From Steromphala cineraria (taxonomy: Eukaryota; Mollusca; Gastropoda; Trochida; Trochidae): a stretch of DNA of 64,000 nucleotides. The notes below the pieces were generated by a model. It saw only the letters and a program-made list of their open reading frames with translations. It had not been told where the DNA came from and ran no database searches. Position 1 is the stretch's first letter. Every line of letters starts with the position of its first letter. The position numbers and the translations under genes were made by a program. Of the stretch, positions 22,744 to 35,200 are shown in pieces. The stretch spans positions 11,786,726 to 11,850,725 of the forward strand of contig OU744731.1 of assembly GCA_916613615.1 (NCBI GenBank), given 5' to 3'.

Positions 22744-25508
22744 GTACACCCATTGAGATCGTTACCAAAGAAGAAGGAGAAGAAGAAAGAAAACACAAAT
22801 AAGGGCTGTGAATGATCTGACAACTATAATTTTTATGGTGATAAACGTTTTGTTCTTAGTTTCATTATGTCCATACCAAATCACAAAACTAAATCGATAA
22901 AAAGAAACGGTAGTATATGTTTTATTTCCTTTAATAACGTATTTTAAAGAATTTAATAATACTTATTTCGTTTTGTAAGTTAGTTTCCCTTACAATATTA
23001 AAAAAAGTGGAATTTTGACTCATATTGGAAAGTAATGTATATTATATGTCCATGTATAGCCGATATATTCACGAGCTTTTTTTGTAAAATATGGAATTTC
23101 CTACGTAATTTATTCTTGTCTTTCTGACGCAACAAAACCAACGTGTATAACAAGTTCTTCTTGCCAGATAATTGGTTATCAAATTGGAGAGATACGTAAT
23201 ATTTTGCACAGCAACTCAACGCCATATTAACCCAGATTATACATGACTTCAGTTATGATAATGCGGATTATGCATTTCTTTCCTAAATATATTGAAAGGT
23301 GAAACGTTTACTCAAAATGGAGAAATAATGTACTGTAGCTGACATCTGCATGAGCCTCTCGTGCTGTACATGCAATCAGCTGAAAGTTATAAGCGAAACG
23401 TACAAGCTACCACAGTAGAATGTACTGCTATTGTTATTATGACCGTAATTTGATGTGCATAGAAACTTATGGTAACAATGATTTATTCATACGATTAATA
23501 TACAAAGAAAAATGCACGATAGAGTTTCTACTCAGGAAAACAAGTGAACCTCAAAGGTTATGAAAAACATCCTGTATTTTCAACTGACCTCCGTGATCAA
23601 ATGGTAACGCACTGGAATCTGCATGTCACAGGTTTGAATACATGTTTCGACTGTAGCATTTGTAAATTAGTGAATTTGTAATTTTAGTGAGTGTATATTT
23701 GATTTGCAAATAGAGGTTTGAATTCCAATTAATTTCGAGAATCAAAATATCATCGCTTCACTATCAGATGATGCCGGGTGTTAATCTTGATATCTGTCTA
23801 CTATAATGTTTAATTGTATGAATTGATAATCAGACTAAGACAGTTTTATATAGTTTGTTAAAACATATACGTGAATACTGTAGTAATAGAAAAGTTATAA
23901 TAACAATACAGTCCGTTAATGTCATTTCACGCAATCAGAACAACTCAAAATGGCGGGTCAACATGTTATCGTCTCTTAGACAGGCTTGTTACAAACATGC
24001 AATAAACTATCTGTCTGTCTGCAATAATTGACCGTATTATGCAACTCGGCATCGGTGTTTCTTTCATCATTCACTTTGATGTGAAAAATGAACTTTGTGT
24101 ATGCCTCACTGTGTTAACAAGTTGCCAATCACAAGTCGCATGACCTTGTTTATACATGTATTACCGTTTATATGTATATTACCGCATATGCAAAAGTTTG
24201 TGTTTTTCCCGAATGTGTTTTACCAACACACATTCTCTTAATGATAAAAACCACTGTACGTTACACTAAATGCATGAAGGCAGCTACATATTAGAGATGA
24301 AAATCTACGTTATTGCTCGTCTTGTCACTGACCGTTTAATATAGTATGACTCCACTGCTATGTGAGAGAAAACATCATTAAATCAACACAGACTTTATGC
24401 ATCGGATAAATAAATGTATCAATGCATGGTACGTACATGTATGTCTGAGAGATATGTTCGACATTACGGGACTGTCCTATGAACATTTTGAAGATGGCGA
24501 CATTACAAAACAGAAATCCGCTATATTTTTTAACCAATATATTGATAAAAGCTATTTTTTGATAGCATATCCGCACCTTTACATATTAAAAAATGTAAAG
24601 ACTATTAAACATGCCTTATGATCGTGTTATATTGCCGTAGCAAGACTTTTCACACTAATAGTGCCGATCATTGTTTATGATTTTGTACCAATTTTACTAC
24701 ATCAAGCAAAATATTACTCTCAGCATCCTGTCTCAACTAGGTTGTGTACTAATCATGAACTAATGAGATATATGTACAAACAGAAATGTCATCTTGACTT
24801 GAATATCGTTTCGAACAAGGAATACCCTGATGGGACTGTCCCTTTTTCTTCATTGAATGTTTTATTAAGACCTACGAATCGCTCTAATGATTAATGTTAG
24901 TTGCATCTCTTTCTAAATAAGTTATCTCAAGCATGTTTGTTATTTTATTTCATATCAATTGGAGAAAAACAATTACCTTTACAAAGATACCTTCACTAAG
25001 CATACCTTTATGTCGACTTGTAGTTTTTTTTCTCCAAACACAGAATCGATATACAAGAAGTGTCAGCGAAATATTTCCTTTAAAAACGTCATAGACAATA
25101 AAATCATAAGTATATTTGATATTTGAACAATCTATTTTGTTATTGTCTGTTCAGTGTAAGTTCGGTTCGCTTTGCCTTGCTAATAGAAATTTCAAACACT
25201 GTCATCACATAGTTTACCCGTTAGTGTTTAACTTTTAATTGAAGAAGACCGCATATTCAACGTTTTCTTGAATGCTTTTATATATCGGTAATTTTGTTAA
25301 TTTGCGTATAAAGTTATTTCATTTCTTTATTGCCTTCATTGTCTTTACAATGCTGCATCTCACTTTTGTTAATCAAATGACTTTGTCGAGCAGTACAATA
25401 TCATAATTTTAATTTTAAATCATAATCAAAACAACTTGCATCTGTTCCAATTTGCCATTTAACACTCATTTAAGCTTTTCATCTATGTAATGAAATGCTT
25501 ATTATTCT
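22744..25508. other. No recognised gene; small repeat relics
   Basis: A decayed tRNA-like segment (A-box-like and GGTTTGAAT B-box-like) lies at about 23588-23640, and a short LINE tail (AATAAACTATCTGTCTGTCTG) at 24000-24021. The ORF at 24661-24894 has no family motif and no supporting splice sites. Confidence 0.4.
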
Positions 25509-25875
25509 AAAAGGGGGCATAGCACGTATTTTGAAAAAAATATCGTTTTAATTTTTCACTGACTATTGTACGTTACAGTTAAATGTATTATATTATGTCA
25601 AAAATCCCATTACACACACCAATCACTTTAATCACTTAATCACTTTTAACAAATTATGAATATTCACATAAAGTCCATTGGTACCCATTTTTGTGTGAAC
25701 ATTTTTCATTCGTTTTATTAAGAAAAAATAATCGCATCACTGAACTTTACATTATATATTTTATTTATTACTGCTTCGTTTAGTTTAAAGACATTGTCTT
25801 TCGATGGGAATAATTTATTGTCATTTTCCTGATAACACTTTATATTCTCCCTAAACTGTGCTACTGCCCCTTTAA
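25509..25875. mobile_element. TTAA-targeting MITE, copy 1 (diverged)
   Basis: Left end 'aaagggggcatagcacgt', right end 'ctgtgctactgccccttta'. The interior matches the other eight copies (ACTGACTATTGTACGTTA, TTTACATTATATATTT, CATTGTCTTTC). This is the most decayed of the near-full-length copies. Confidence 0.8.
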
Positions 25876-26590
25876 CAGTAAACCCGTTATCAATCATATG
25901 AATGGAAAGACGGGCTGTGTTACAAAGAGGAAGTAACATTGTTATAACATTGTTTAGAACAAAACGGGAAATAAAGTCTAGATGAACTGAATGAAAAGTT
26001 TTAAGAAATAACATTACATAATTGAAGGTACAGTAAGCTTTCTTATAAACTTCATTTTACTCGATATAAAACTTTGCGGCAGCCTATTGATGTTTTCAAG
26101 GTTATATTCTAAGTTTGACTTTTGAATATCTTCAAGGTCGTCAAAAATTTGTATTATGCAATGATCAAATTATCTAGTGTATTATTTCTGTATGAACATT
26201 TTTTCCATTATAATAGTCTTTTCATACGACGCTATACATTTTATGCCTGCATATTAAATGCAACGTTCCGATCGTTTAATGTTATGTTTATAAACTGTTT
26301 TTTTCGCAGGTAACTTCAGTGACACATTACAACTATTTTTTGTGCAACAGTGGCCATTGTAAACAATGATTTAATCAGCTGTCAGCTCCCCGTTAAGTAG
26401 CGCGTTAACCATGCGTGACAGTTGCATAGCAGGGGCGTTATAATGAGGGCAGGTGGTAGAGGAGGAAAACCTTAACATAGAATATCTTCGTTTCTAATAA
26501 ACCCACAAACTTCATAATTTCACATCATATCATATTGGATAAGCAGTTTTAAAATATGTAAAAAGATCTTAATTATCTTACAAAAAATAA
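25876..26590. other. No recognised feature
   Basis: Non-coding; one chance ORF at 26122-26313. Confidence 0.4.
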
Positions 26591-26593
26591 AAA

Positions 26594-26706
26594 CTCGAAA
26601 TTTCTAGAAATTTCTAGAAATTTCTAGATACGCACTAGAAAATTTATAGATACGTTCTAGAAAATTTCTAGAAACGTTCTAGAAAATTTCTAGAAATTTC
26701 TAGAAA
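26594..26706. repeat. Heat-shock-element-like palindromic array, copy 2
   Basis: Six alternating GAA/TTC units with exact 2-nt spacing at 26597-26624, then further TTCTAGAA palindromes to 26706, some with perfect and some with 3-nt spacing. The flanks match copy 1 (7437-7590) in reverse complement: ACTCGAAATTTC on one side, and TCTAGA-GGGGTA-TAACTGTA on the other. Confidence 0.85.
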
Positions 26707-26854
26707 GGGGGTACTTTCTTTCTGGTTTAACTGTAATTAGTTTTAAAGGTCATCAATTACACTAATTGTTCCTCTTCATTTAACCTGAAATTTTCCAAAG
26801 TGTATCTCAATAGTATGTAAAATATGAACTTTATATGCAAAGTTTGTTTGTTAT

Positions 26855-27010
26855 CGAATTTTTTTTAATAAATTTGTTTCCGCTAACTTCTATATCTCCA
26901 TAAAATGCCATGGCATTTTGCCATGGCATTTACGAATGCCATGGCGTTTTGCTGTGGCATTTTTATGGAGATATAAGAGTTGGAGGAACATTTTTTATTA
27001 AAAAATTATC
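26855..27010. mobile_element. Foldback MITE with long hairpin
   Basis: The inner arms are near-perfect: CTATATCTCCAT, AAATGCCATGGCATTTTGCC and a TACG loop, mirrored by GGCGTTTTGCTGTGGCATTT and ATGGAGATATAAG. Weaker complementarity continues outward through TTCCGCTAAC / GTTGGAGGAAC and the TTTTTTAATAAA / TTTATTAAAAAA edges. Almost the whole element is stem. A transcript would form a miRNA-precursor-sized hairpin. Confidence 0.8.
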
Positions 27011-27498
27011 TTCATACTTCAGGTTTTATGAAAATGTAATTTGATCAACATATTTATTTGTAGAAAGCGTCAAAATTTAGGCGGTCAACTTGGGACTAGC
27101 CATACCAGTCCAGACTTGTACCGAACAGCATTTTCGGTATTTCCGCATTCCCCACAGGTTATAACAATGTTCTTTTCAAGCATCAAAATCAACATGTCAT
27201 TGCAGTTTATGTCATCTGTTATGTAGACAAACGTGTGTACCTTATGGCTTTCTGATTGTTTTATATAGTCTTCTATGTTTCTACTGCAAACAAATATTTT
27301 TTAAAAGTATGAAGGTTGTCAAAAGGTTTAACACAATACATTTACATCTGATATATGACGAAAGATTTTCGCCTCCGTCCGTGGTTCTGTTGTTGCGAAA
27401 TGCTTTCGTTTCTATCGAGAACCGTTCAATATGTATTTGCGAATTTTGGATATGGTTATACCTAGTGACCCCGGCCACTTTCAAAAGTATTGAGTATT

Positions 27499-27911
27499 TA
27501 AAGCCCCGTTTATATGTGCGGTTACCCCCGGGTGTAAAGGCAATTTTTTGCCCCAGGGGTGTAAATTTCGTCATGTAAACGCAATTTTTAAGAGGGGTAT
27601 ACTTACCCCCGGGGGCAAAGTGCGAAATATTTACCCCTGGTCTGGAGGTAGGGCAAATCAGATACCCTCGGGGGTATAAATACCCCTGGGGGCAAACCTG
27701 TCATGTAAACACTTTACTTTGTATACCCCAGGGGGCAAAACTGAATATCCTTATAAAAGTCAATATATGAAGAGAAAATAATGCCCCTAGGTATTGCAAT
27801 TTCATTTCATGTAAACGCAATGCAATATTTGACTTTTGCCCCTGGGACAAATTTACCCCCGGAGGTGTAATACCCCCAGGGGTAAATGTGCGGCATGTAA
27901 ACCCACCTTAG
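27499..27911. mobile_element. MITE with TIR AGGTGGGTTTACATG and CCCCCGGGGG palindromes
   Basis: The left end (TTAA then AGCCCCGTTTATATG) and the right end (CATGTAAACCCACCT then TAG) are imperfect inverted repeats. The left flank TTAA suggests TTAA targeting, with the right flank mutated. Inside are at least eight TACCCC(C/T)GGGGGTA-like palindromes and three CATGTAAACGCAAT-type repeats in both orientations. The GC-rich palindromes stand out sharply from AT-rich surroundings. No coding capacity. Confidence 0.7.
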
Positions 27912-28689
27912 TTTATGAGACTCGGTTTGTAGTTATGCGTTTTGATGGAGTGGTGCCATGTTTTTCTTACATGATTTTGATTTTGTATGTTTTCTGCTTT
28001 CCTTGGAAATAATTTTACTTTCTGTCCTTCATAATAGGGGTAGGCAAATTCTCAAAATGGTCTCAGTATAATTCTATGAGACCAATAAATGGAGTGGTGC
28101 CATTTGCTATATCCATAGATGTTCATAGAATATCATCCATATGGATTTCAGGGTATTCTCGAGAGTCGAGAGTCAAACATAAATCATTATCAGTTGGCGA
28201 CATGATGGTTAAATGAATACCCTAAATGCACCGTCGTGCACCAGGTATGGAGGGGACTTTTCAAAATGGTGGACGGGACAGGTCAACAGAGATAGATGTC
28301 TGCTTTCATTGCTCCCTTCTCCTAATCGTTGAGGTTTAGGTGGTCACCTTTAACTGTGGTAATCAGGAATAGAATTTTGAATACATTCCTTATGAGTTTT
28401 GGTTCACAAACTGCAAGAAATTTGCGTATTTTAGATGTCAAGTTGATGTTTACCTCACTTTCATTTTCGAAGCGGAGAGGAGACTTTTAAATGCCTTTTT
28501 TCATGCCCTATGCGACTTTGAATCTCATACATATTGTCGCGCATATCAGTGTTTGCTTATAATAAAGATTTCTGTGCAACTTGACCTGATTTGGTTCAGA
28601 AACTACGAAGTTATTGACAAAATAATAAATCAACATGGCAGCGGAGTGGACTCGCCGAATAATCAGCGGAGCGGACCCAGAAGGTCGGG

Positions 28690-28855
28690 TAGGGAGAGGA
28701 CACATTTGGATATGGAGGGGACACATTTAGATATGGAGGGGACACATTTAGATATGGAGGGGACACATTTGGATATGGAGGGGACATATTTGGATAGAGA
28801 GGGGACACATTTAGATATGGAGGGGACACATTTGGATATGGAGGGGACATCACTT
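28690..28855. repeat. 21-bp minisatellite, about 7-8 units
   Basis: Tandem units close to 'ggggacacatttagatatgga'. Because the unit is 21 bp all frames stay open. On the plus strand it reads GTHLDME repeated within the frame 28553-28948, and on the minus strand VSPPYPN or CVPSISK. No evidence that any frame is a gene. Confidence 0.9.
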
Positions 28856-31390
28856 TCAAATTGTACTGTAGTTGAGACAATACCCATGGTAATACACAAA
28901 CTCCTTTGTAAAGTTAGCCAAATGCAACCCACAGAAGACGTAATCTAGTTTTATAAGAAGTATCATCAACCTTTTCATTTACAAATGATTGAAACAGAGG
29001 TTTCTCTTTTCTTTTGCAGAACTTATCTGGAGAACGTTTCCGTTTCTGCCATTGTCAAATCACCGCAAAACAGCCGCAACACACAATAGATCACTGCATT
29101 CGTGGCCACGGTGCAATCCTCTCAATGACAAAACACGAATTGCTTAAATACGGATGACGGATGCCGAAATTCGATGGAGGAGATCCTACGAAATGCATTT
29201 GAAGGGAAGATTTTGAAATCAGGCTGAACATGCTTTTCTGCTTAATGACCCGAAAGGCTGCTCAATCTGTAAAATCAGTTTTATGTAATAAAATGCATAT
29301 TTTTGTTATGTTGTTTCTAATAGAAGGTTTTTATCACAACATCGTCTTGATCATAAAAAGTAGTTCCTTCCGTGGTATAACTGAAATTGACGTTAGTTAT
29401 ACCATGGTTCACAGCTAAGGAGCCATGGTCTAATCCTCATTTATATTATGTAAATGTATGGTAACGTTGAGGTTTTCTAAGCATTGTACAATAATATACG
29501 TATATACGTTTTTAAATAATTCACACATGCAAACGAATTTCATGTATTACCCAGTAGGGTAGTGTATAATAAAAATATATGACCATCTAAACAACGCGTT
29601 TAATGGGCAGATGTGGAAACACATATGACGCGGTGTTGATATTAAAGGGAAGTAACTCCGCATGGCGTATTTACCAACCACCGCACAAGCGTCTCGGGCC
29701 TTTTCCCCAGTAACATGTGACACCGATAACTGTCGATGGTAAATTGTATGTTGAAGCTAATTTCAAGATAAGGACGAGGATAAGATTTTGCCTTTGTTTT
29801 GCCGCAGTTGTTAAAAAGTGAAAACATCTTTCACGAAATTCAAAATAGCCTGCTTGGTGACTGTTGTACTCTAGAGAAGCTGAAGGATCAACAAACTGAC
29901 TTTATTCTACTATTCAACTTATTCTGTGTATTCTAAAAAATCATTTATTATATTGTTACCTCCATAAGCGACCAAGTGACGATTTAACCCCACCCTCCTC
30001 CACCCTAATGGGTATTGCTTGTAACCGGAAATATTCTTGTGGGTCAGGGAATCTAAATCCAGGTAACCCCTACACACATGTTCTTAAATGAAGTCAATTC
30101 AATAGCTGTATTTACGATACCCATAGGACGCAACCCGCCCCTGAGTTATGTAAATGTAATAAAGGATGCACTCTGACATGCGTAGTATGAGCAGGGACAT
30201 TAGAGCCCTGGTATGGGTGTGCCGTATTTTACTTCAAACGCTTTTGCTTTTCATCGCTAAACACGTCACAATAACCAGCAAATAACCAATTTTTGTGGGA
30301 GGTTATGGTTGTCCAGAAGGGACAATGGTAAAGGCCGGGTTACAATGTAGAAGTTATACAACATATTTTCTTACATCTGATATATGACGCTGGACAAGGT
30401 ATTTAAAAGTTTTAGAACCTAAAGCACAAAGAAAACCTACAGTACATATCGATGAAATTGTTCCTATTGTCATTTATCCATTTTTGCAAAGTAACCATTG
30501 TTTTTCAATTAAATTTTCTCATGCTTTTTGCGGACGTCCTAGCCCAAAGTATGACGTATGCTCGAAATAGAAAAGGAACTATGCTTTTCGGCGTCACTCT
30601 GTTCCGCGTTCCTAGTGACTAAAACAAATACTCGTGACATGTTGATGAGAAGTAAATTGTCCTATTGTAGTATTCTAAAATGTCAATGGCGCGTCTTTAT
30701 TCATCCTGGCCATTATGGTAAAATAACAAAAAGTCTGCTTAATATTGTATACACAAAACAATTGAAGAACATCTTGTCAGTCAAATCTGTGTTAGACAAG
30801 GATGTTAACTGAGAGCGAAAAGAAAGTACACACTTTAGTTGAGATTATCATTTGTAAGATTTTCAATTACAAATATTTCGATTTTTTTATGTTATATTCT
30901 CAAACCGATAAAAGCAAGTGTTAACTCATCGTTCAAAGAATACTTTAAAGTATTTTTAATTTTGTTTCCAAAATTGAGATTTTATTTATTTTTAGGTTGT
31001 TCCCAAAAAACACCCAAAACAGACATTCTATGTGAAAATGTATAAACGTGCCTATTTCTGTTGTTGACATGCTAGGGATGATAGGACCAGCTAACTGTAC
31101 CAAACTTCAAATTGAAATATTTTCGTCAGCGTTCCTTCTCCTATGCAGCCCCTATTCTCTGAAACTAACTCCCATATGACTTATAAACTGCTGACAGTCT
31201 GGACTTATAGCACCTTGAGCATGTCTGTCGAGGTGGATTGGGCGCATATATATATATATGCATATTTTTTAAATACTATTTTTTACCCCTGCCTTCACAA
31301 TTACCAGACACCAATTATTTTATTCTAACTACTGCAAATATGTGCTATTGTTAACATGCTATAACTTAACCCATCACATGTCGCTTACAT
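28856..31390. other. No recognised gene; old duplicated segment
   Basis: The segment about 30825-31390 has patchy similarity to 41998-42320 (for example ACACCAATT...ACTGCAAATATGTG). This is the downstream flank of the two cytokine-like relics. Otherwise chance ORFs only. Confidence 0.4.
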
Positions 31391-32240
31391 TTAAATTGTT
31401 TTTAAAACCTGTGGTGTGAACTTTTTTTTGCCTTGCGTTTTATGTTGAGTTCTTTGCCTGTCTACAATTTTCATAATTAACTTTTTAGGAGAAATATCGA
31501 AAAGGTTAACAAGACTTGTGTTTCCTTGCAAAACCCTTATTGAAATATTAGCATTTGAAGGAACTATCGGTTTCGTTACATGCAGCATTATACCAATTTC
31601 ATATGTTGCTTTTATTTGGCGAAAAAATCGAAAGAAGATCGTTTAATAAGGAAATATGCTTTCTATAAAGTTTTCCCAAATTCACGTGAACGTAGAGCAA
31701 CCAGGATGATTTTTCAACTACAATGTACAGGTGCAAACGACCATTAACTATAGTATTACGTAACTGAGAGTATAAATACAGTGATAACATAAAATCGCAT
31801 TTATATGTAAATAAAGACATATGTGATCCATTTTGAGATATCCTTACTGTTTCCGTGTTTCAAGTAGTGTGTCGACATGCCCTAAACGGTTCGTTTTGAG
31901 TTTAGATATCTATAATAATCAACAACAAAAATGCCTGACAATCCCTTTACTTATTGATTTTATGATTAAGCATTAACCCGTTTTGTATTTTTGTCATAAT
32001 ATTGAGCATGAGCATCAATATTCGCGTGTTACTTTTAAAACTTGAATTAATAAGTCATTTTTCCTTTTGAATAATGTGAGAATAGAAAGTAACAACCACT
32101 CTTCATTTGAGACGGCCCGCGTATAGGATTCTACAGCATTAATTATTTTTGGTGTCATAGAAAACAGATACGAAAACTTTAGATAAAAGTCCATTTCTAC
32201 GTGTAACGTATATGGACAATATGCCAATATTATCACATTA
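31391..32240 (-). pseudogene. Possible relic or diverged copy of the cytokine-like gene
   Basis: Three minus-strand frames lie in the order and phases seen in the two intact genes. Near 32130, after TGCTGTAG, a segment reads SYTRAVSNEEWLLLSI and then LTLFKRKNDLLIQ, ending where a GT follows. It resembles exon 2 of the 61-kb gene (LVKSLRRALKKHNKLL). After a good acceptor (tttatactctcag) near 31753 comes LRNTIVNGRLHLY, then SSWLLYVHVNLGKLYRKH and ISLLNDLLSIFSPNKS. A frameshift near 31600 leads to NISIRVLQGNTSLVNLFD, SPKKLIMKIVDRQ and a Lys-rich end. The order helix B, helix C, N-I-S-[IL], helix D, basic end matches the 59-kb exon 4. Similarity is weak and visual, and no exon 1 or 3 was found. 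Confidence 0.35.
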
Positions 32241-35200
32241 TTCGATTTTCGTTTTGAAATATATAAAATTGAATCAAAGGCTTATTTTCAAAAGTGCACC
32301 AAACAAACGAAATTTACTACAATGAGATTTCTGATGTGTCACGAGTGTTAGATGTCAACATCGATATGAGAAGGAACTCTGTCTTCATTTTTTACCCTTT
32401 TCCGTGTTCCTGTTGATATCACGCATAAACTCTCCCTGTGAATCATTTCAAATATATATTTGATATCGTTATCTCGATCGGGTAGACGACACGTTATGTA
32501 TGATCATGGAAATCAATAAACAAAACATGCTTCCCGAATTGTTAAAAAAGGTTATTTCACCCTTTTTCACATTCCGCGTTTCTTGCAAAACAATGATTTT
32601 GTTATTATGTAAATTACATGTACAAAATGATAGCCCAGATAATCAGCTTGACTAACATTGATATACTGACGCCCACAAGAAACTGTTTTTTTTACCATTA
32701 TTAAAATAAAAATTATTGAAAACATTATGATTTTGTCTTGGTGTTGTCAGTTAAGTCTGCAGTGAAATATTGAAATATAAAAGTCAAGGTTTAACACTCT
32801 AAAAAGAGCAATATGCATGCATATTTTCGAAAAAAGTAATAATCACGTGACATCTGTACTGGTGCTTAGTCACGTGACGAAAAGATTATAACTGTCAACA
32901 ATGATTGTTGTTCATCCCCCTTCGTGAAACGAAACCACAAAAAACCGACAAACGGCGCCGAAAAATATTGTGTATCTCCTCTGAATATTGCTAGTACACA
33001 TTAAAGGTCGACATGTTGTTTTGTCCTCGTGCACTAGGATAGGGCGGGTGTTATCAGAGCTAATGATGAGCTTTGGTTACTTAACATTGTGATATGGCTA
33101 ATTTCATTCGTCGGGATTAACATGCAATGTCAAGTTTAAATTGCGATTGTTAAGCTCTCAATGCTGGTCACCGATTGTACGACTTGGAGACCGTTCAAAA
33201 TGACGTGTTAGGCTCTATGCACACCTTCCAATAAATTGGCAAGAAGATTTAATGTCAAGGCTTAAACTGCACACAGGTGAGGTAATTCATGCTTTAATTA
33301 TTTCGTTACACGTGTCTGAAGTCATGGCAATACAAATATTGATACCTCAAATGTATAATATGACTAGATAGAGTTCAATTACTACCTATAATTTATCATT
33401 TATCCCTTTATTGTTATCCTTCACTTACAGAACGCACTTCTACGGGTCATTTATAGAAGTGCATTGGCATTAGATATATATTTTTTTTATTTCGTATATG
33501 GTATTGATATAATAAACGAATTTTCTTCAATCTATCCTTCACAGTACTTGTTCCATCACATTGTTTTGAACTCCCGGTCAAGCTTCTAATCAATAATCAT
33601 GATGTAGTGTTTTAGCAGTCTATTTACATGTGTTATCTGTAATTGACAAATATTTACTCTGTTCTTTACAAACGTAGCACCAAGGTAGTTTCACTTTCTT
33701 TGAGTCACACTATTTTACAATGTTATCAAACTGACAAATTTCCTAGATTATGTAAGTCAAGCATATGATCTGCATATAACATCATTTAATTAATTGATCA
33801 GTTAATAATAATTTTGTAAGTTTCGAATTCTGATGATTATGATTATATGTTAAACTTTTCTCGAGTTGGGACTTATGGATAGTTTCATTTTTTTCTTTAC
33901 TACATGTACAAGGCAATGTACACGAGAACATTTTGTTTACTAGTTGAGTGTGACATTTACATTTCTAAACTGTCGTATCACAGTGAGGGATGATAAAGTT
34001 TGGTGGGTACTATTAGCTGTAAACAAACTATGCCTATCTGAAATTTTTCAAGAGAACAACATTTATGCGAGCTTTTATATACTCCTGGCCATAATAAATA
34101 AAACGAATGAATAATTATTGGTTTATATACCCCCTGATTCCAGCTATATATATACATATTTATCCTACCTCATGTAAGAATCTCGATCTATGATTGGTCC
34201 ACGTGACCCTGAATAAATACTGATATCACCCTCTTGAACGGGATAATAAATCATTTATACCCCGGCACATAAAAAGCATGACAAAAGCACGCCGATTTAG
34301 CGTCTTGAACTGTACAATGTATGTTACCTCGAACACATCCGATCAACCGATATGTAGTTTTGAACAAACTATAGTAAAATGACTTACGAAGTTCTTACTC
34401 TTTATCTTCAAATTATATGCGTTTTGTTTAAACATTCGGTAAGATAAATTCGGCTCGTCGCATAACACCAAGCTCGAGGCGGATATCTTACCGTGTACCC
34501 CGCCTCTGAATGGTATAACTTATAATGTATATATCTATTGCCTATACTCAAGTATGAAAAAGGACTGTATACACTGAAACGCATAATTTCAATACCTTTA
34601 CACGTACTTGCAATACGTTTCGCCTTAAAAAGATTTTCGAAATTGTTTTTCTTGAAAAATTCTCTGATAATTCAAAGAGTATTTCGCCAGAGAAACAATA
34701 TATAGTTACTCACCCTAAGTTAGTTAGTGTTAAAAGATGATCGTGCAATTAGTTACGTTAATTCCCCTAATTTCGACCCCATCCTCCCTATACCCACAAC
34801 AGGTTCTCGACACCAAGCGATTTGATCTCGCTTCGCTCGACCAAATCGCTTGGTGTCTCGAACCCGTGAACCATCCATTACTACTCAAGCGTTCATATAG
34901 TCGTGCATTAGCTGTTTGTACGTTGTCTACTGTATGCTTTCTAATATAAATTTATGTGAACTTCCGCATTCCTGACCGAACAATAAAGCGACTCTATCTC
35001 ACTCTAATTAAATGGAGGGTTATAACTTATATCGTAGACGTCAACATTGGATGGTACATTATGGTAGAGCGACACTCAAGGATCGCAGAAAGGTAACGAT
35101 TGTGACGTGATATTTTATCAAAATGTGAGAATATTGTGAGTAAATCTTGTCACTTCCACATGTACGTATGTCATATCATATAATTTGTCCCTGCTATATG

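Noticed and set aside
28553..28948. 131-codon ORF with heptapeptide repeats
   Set aside because: Openness explained by the 21-bp minisatellite unit; no independent coding evidence.
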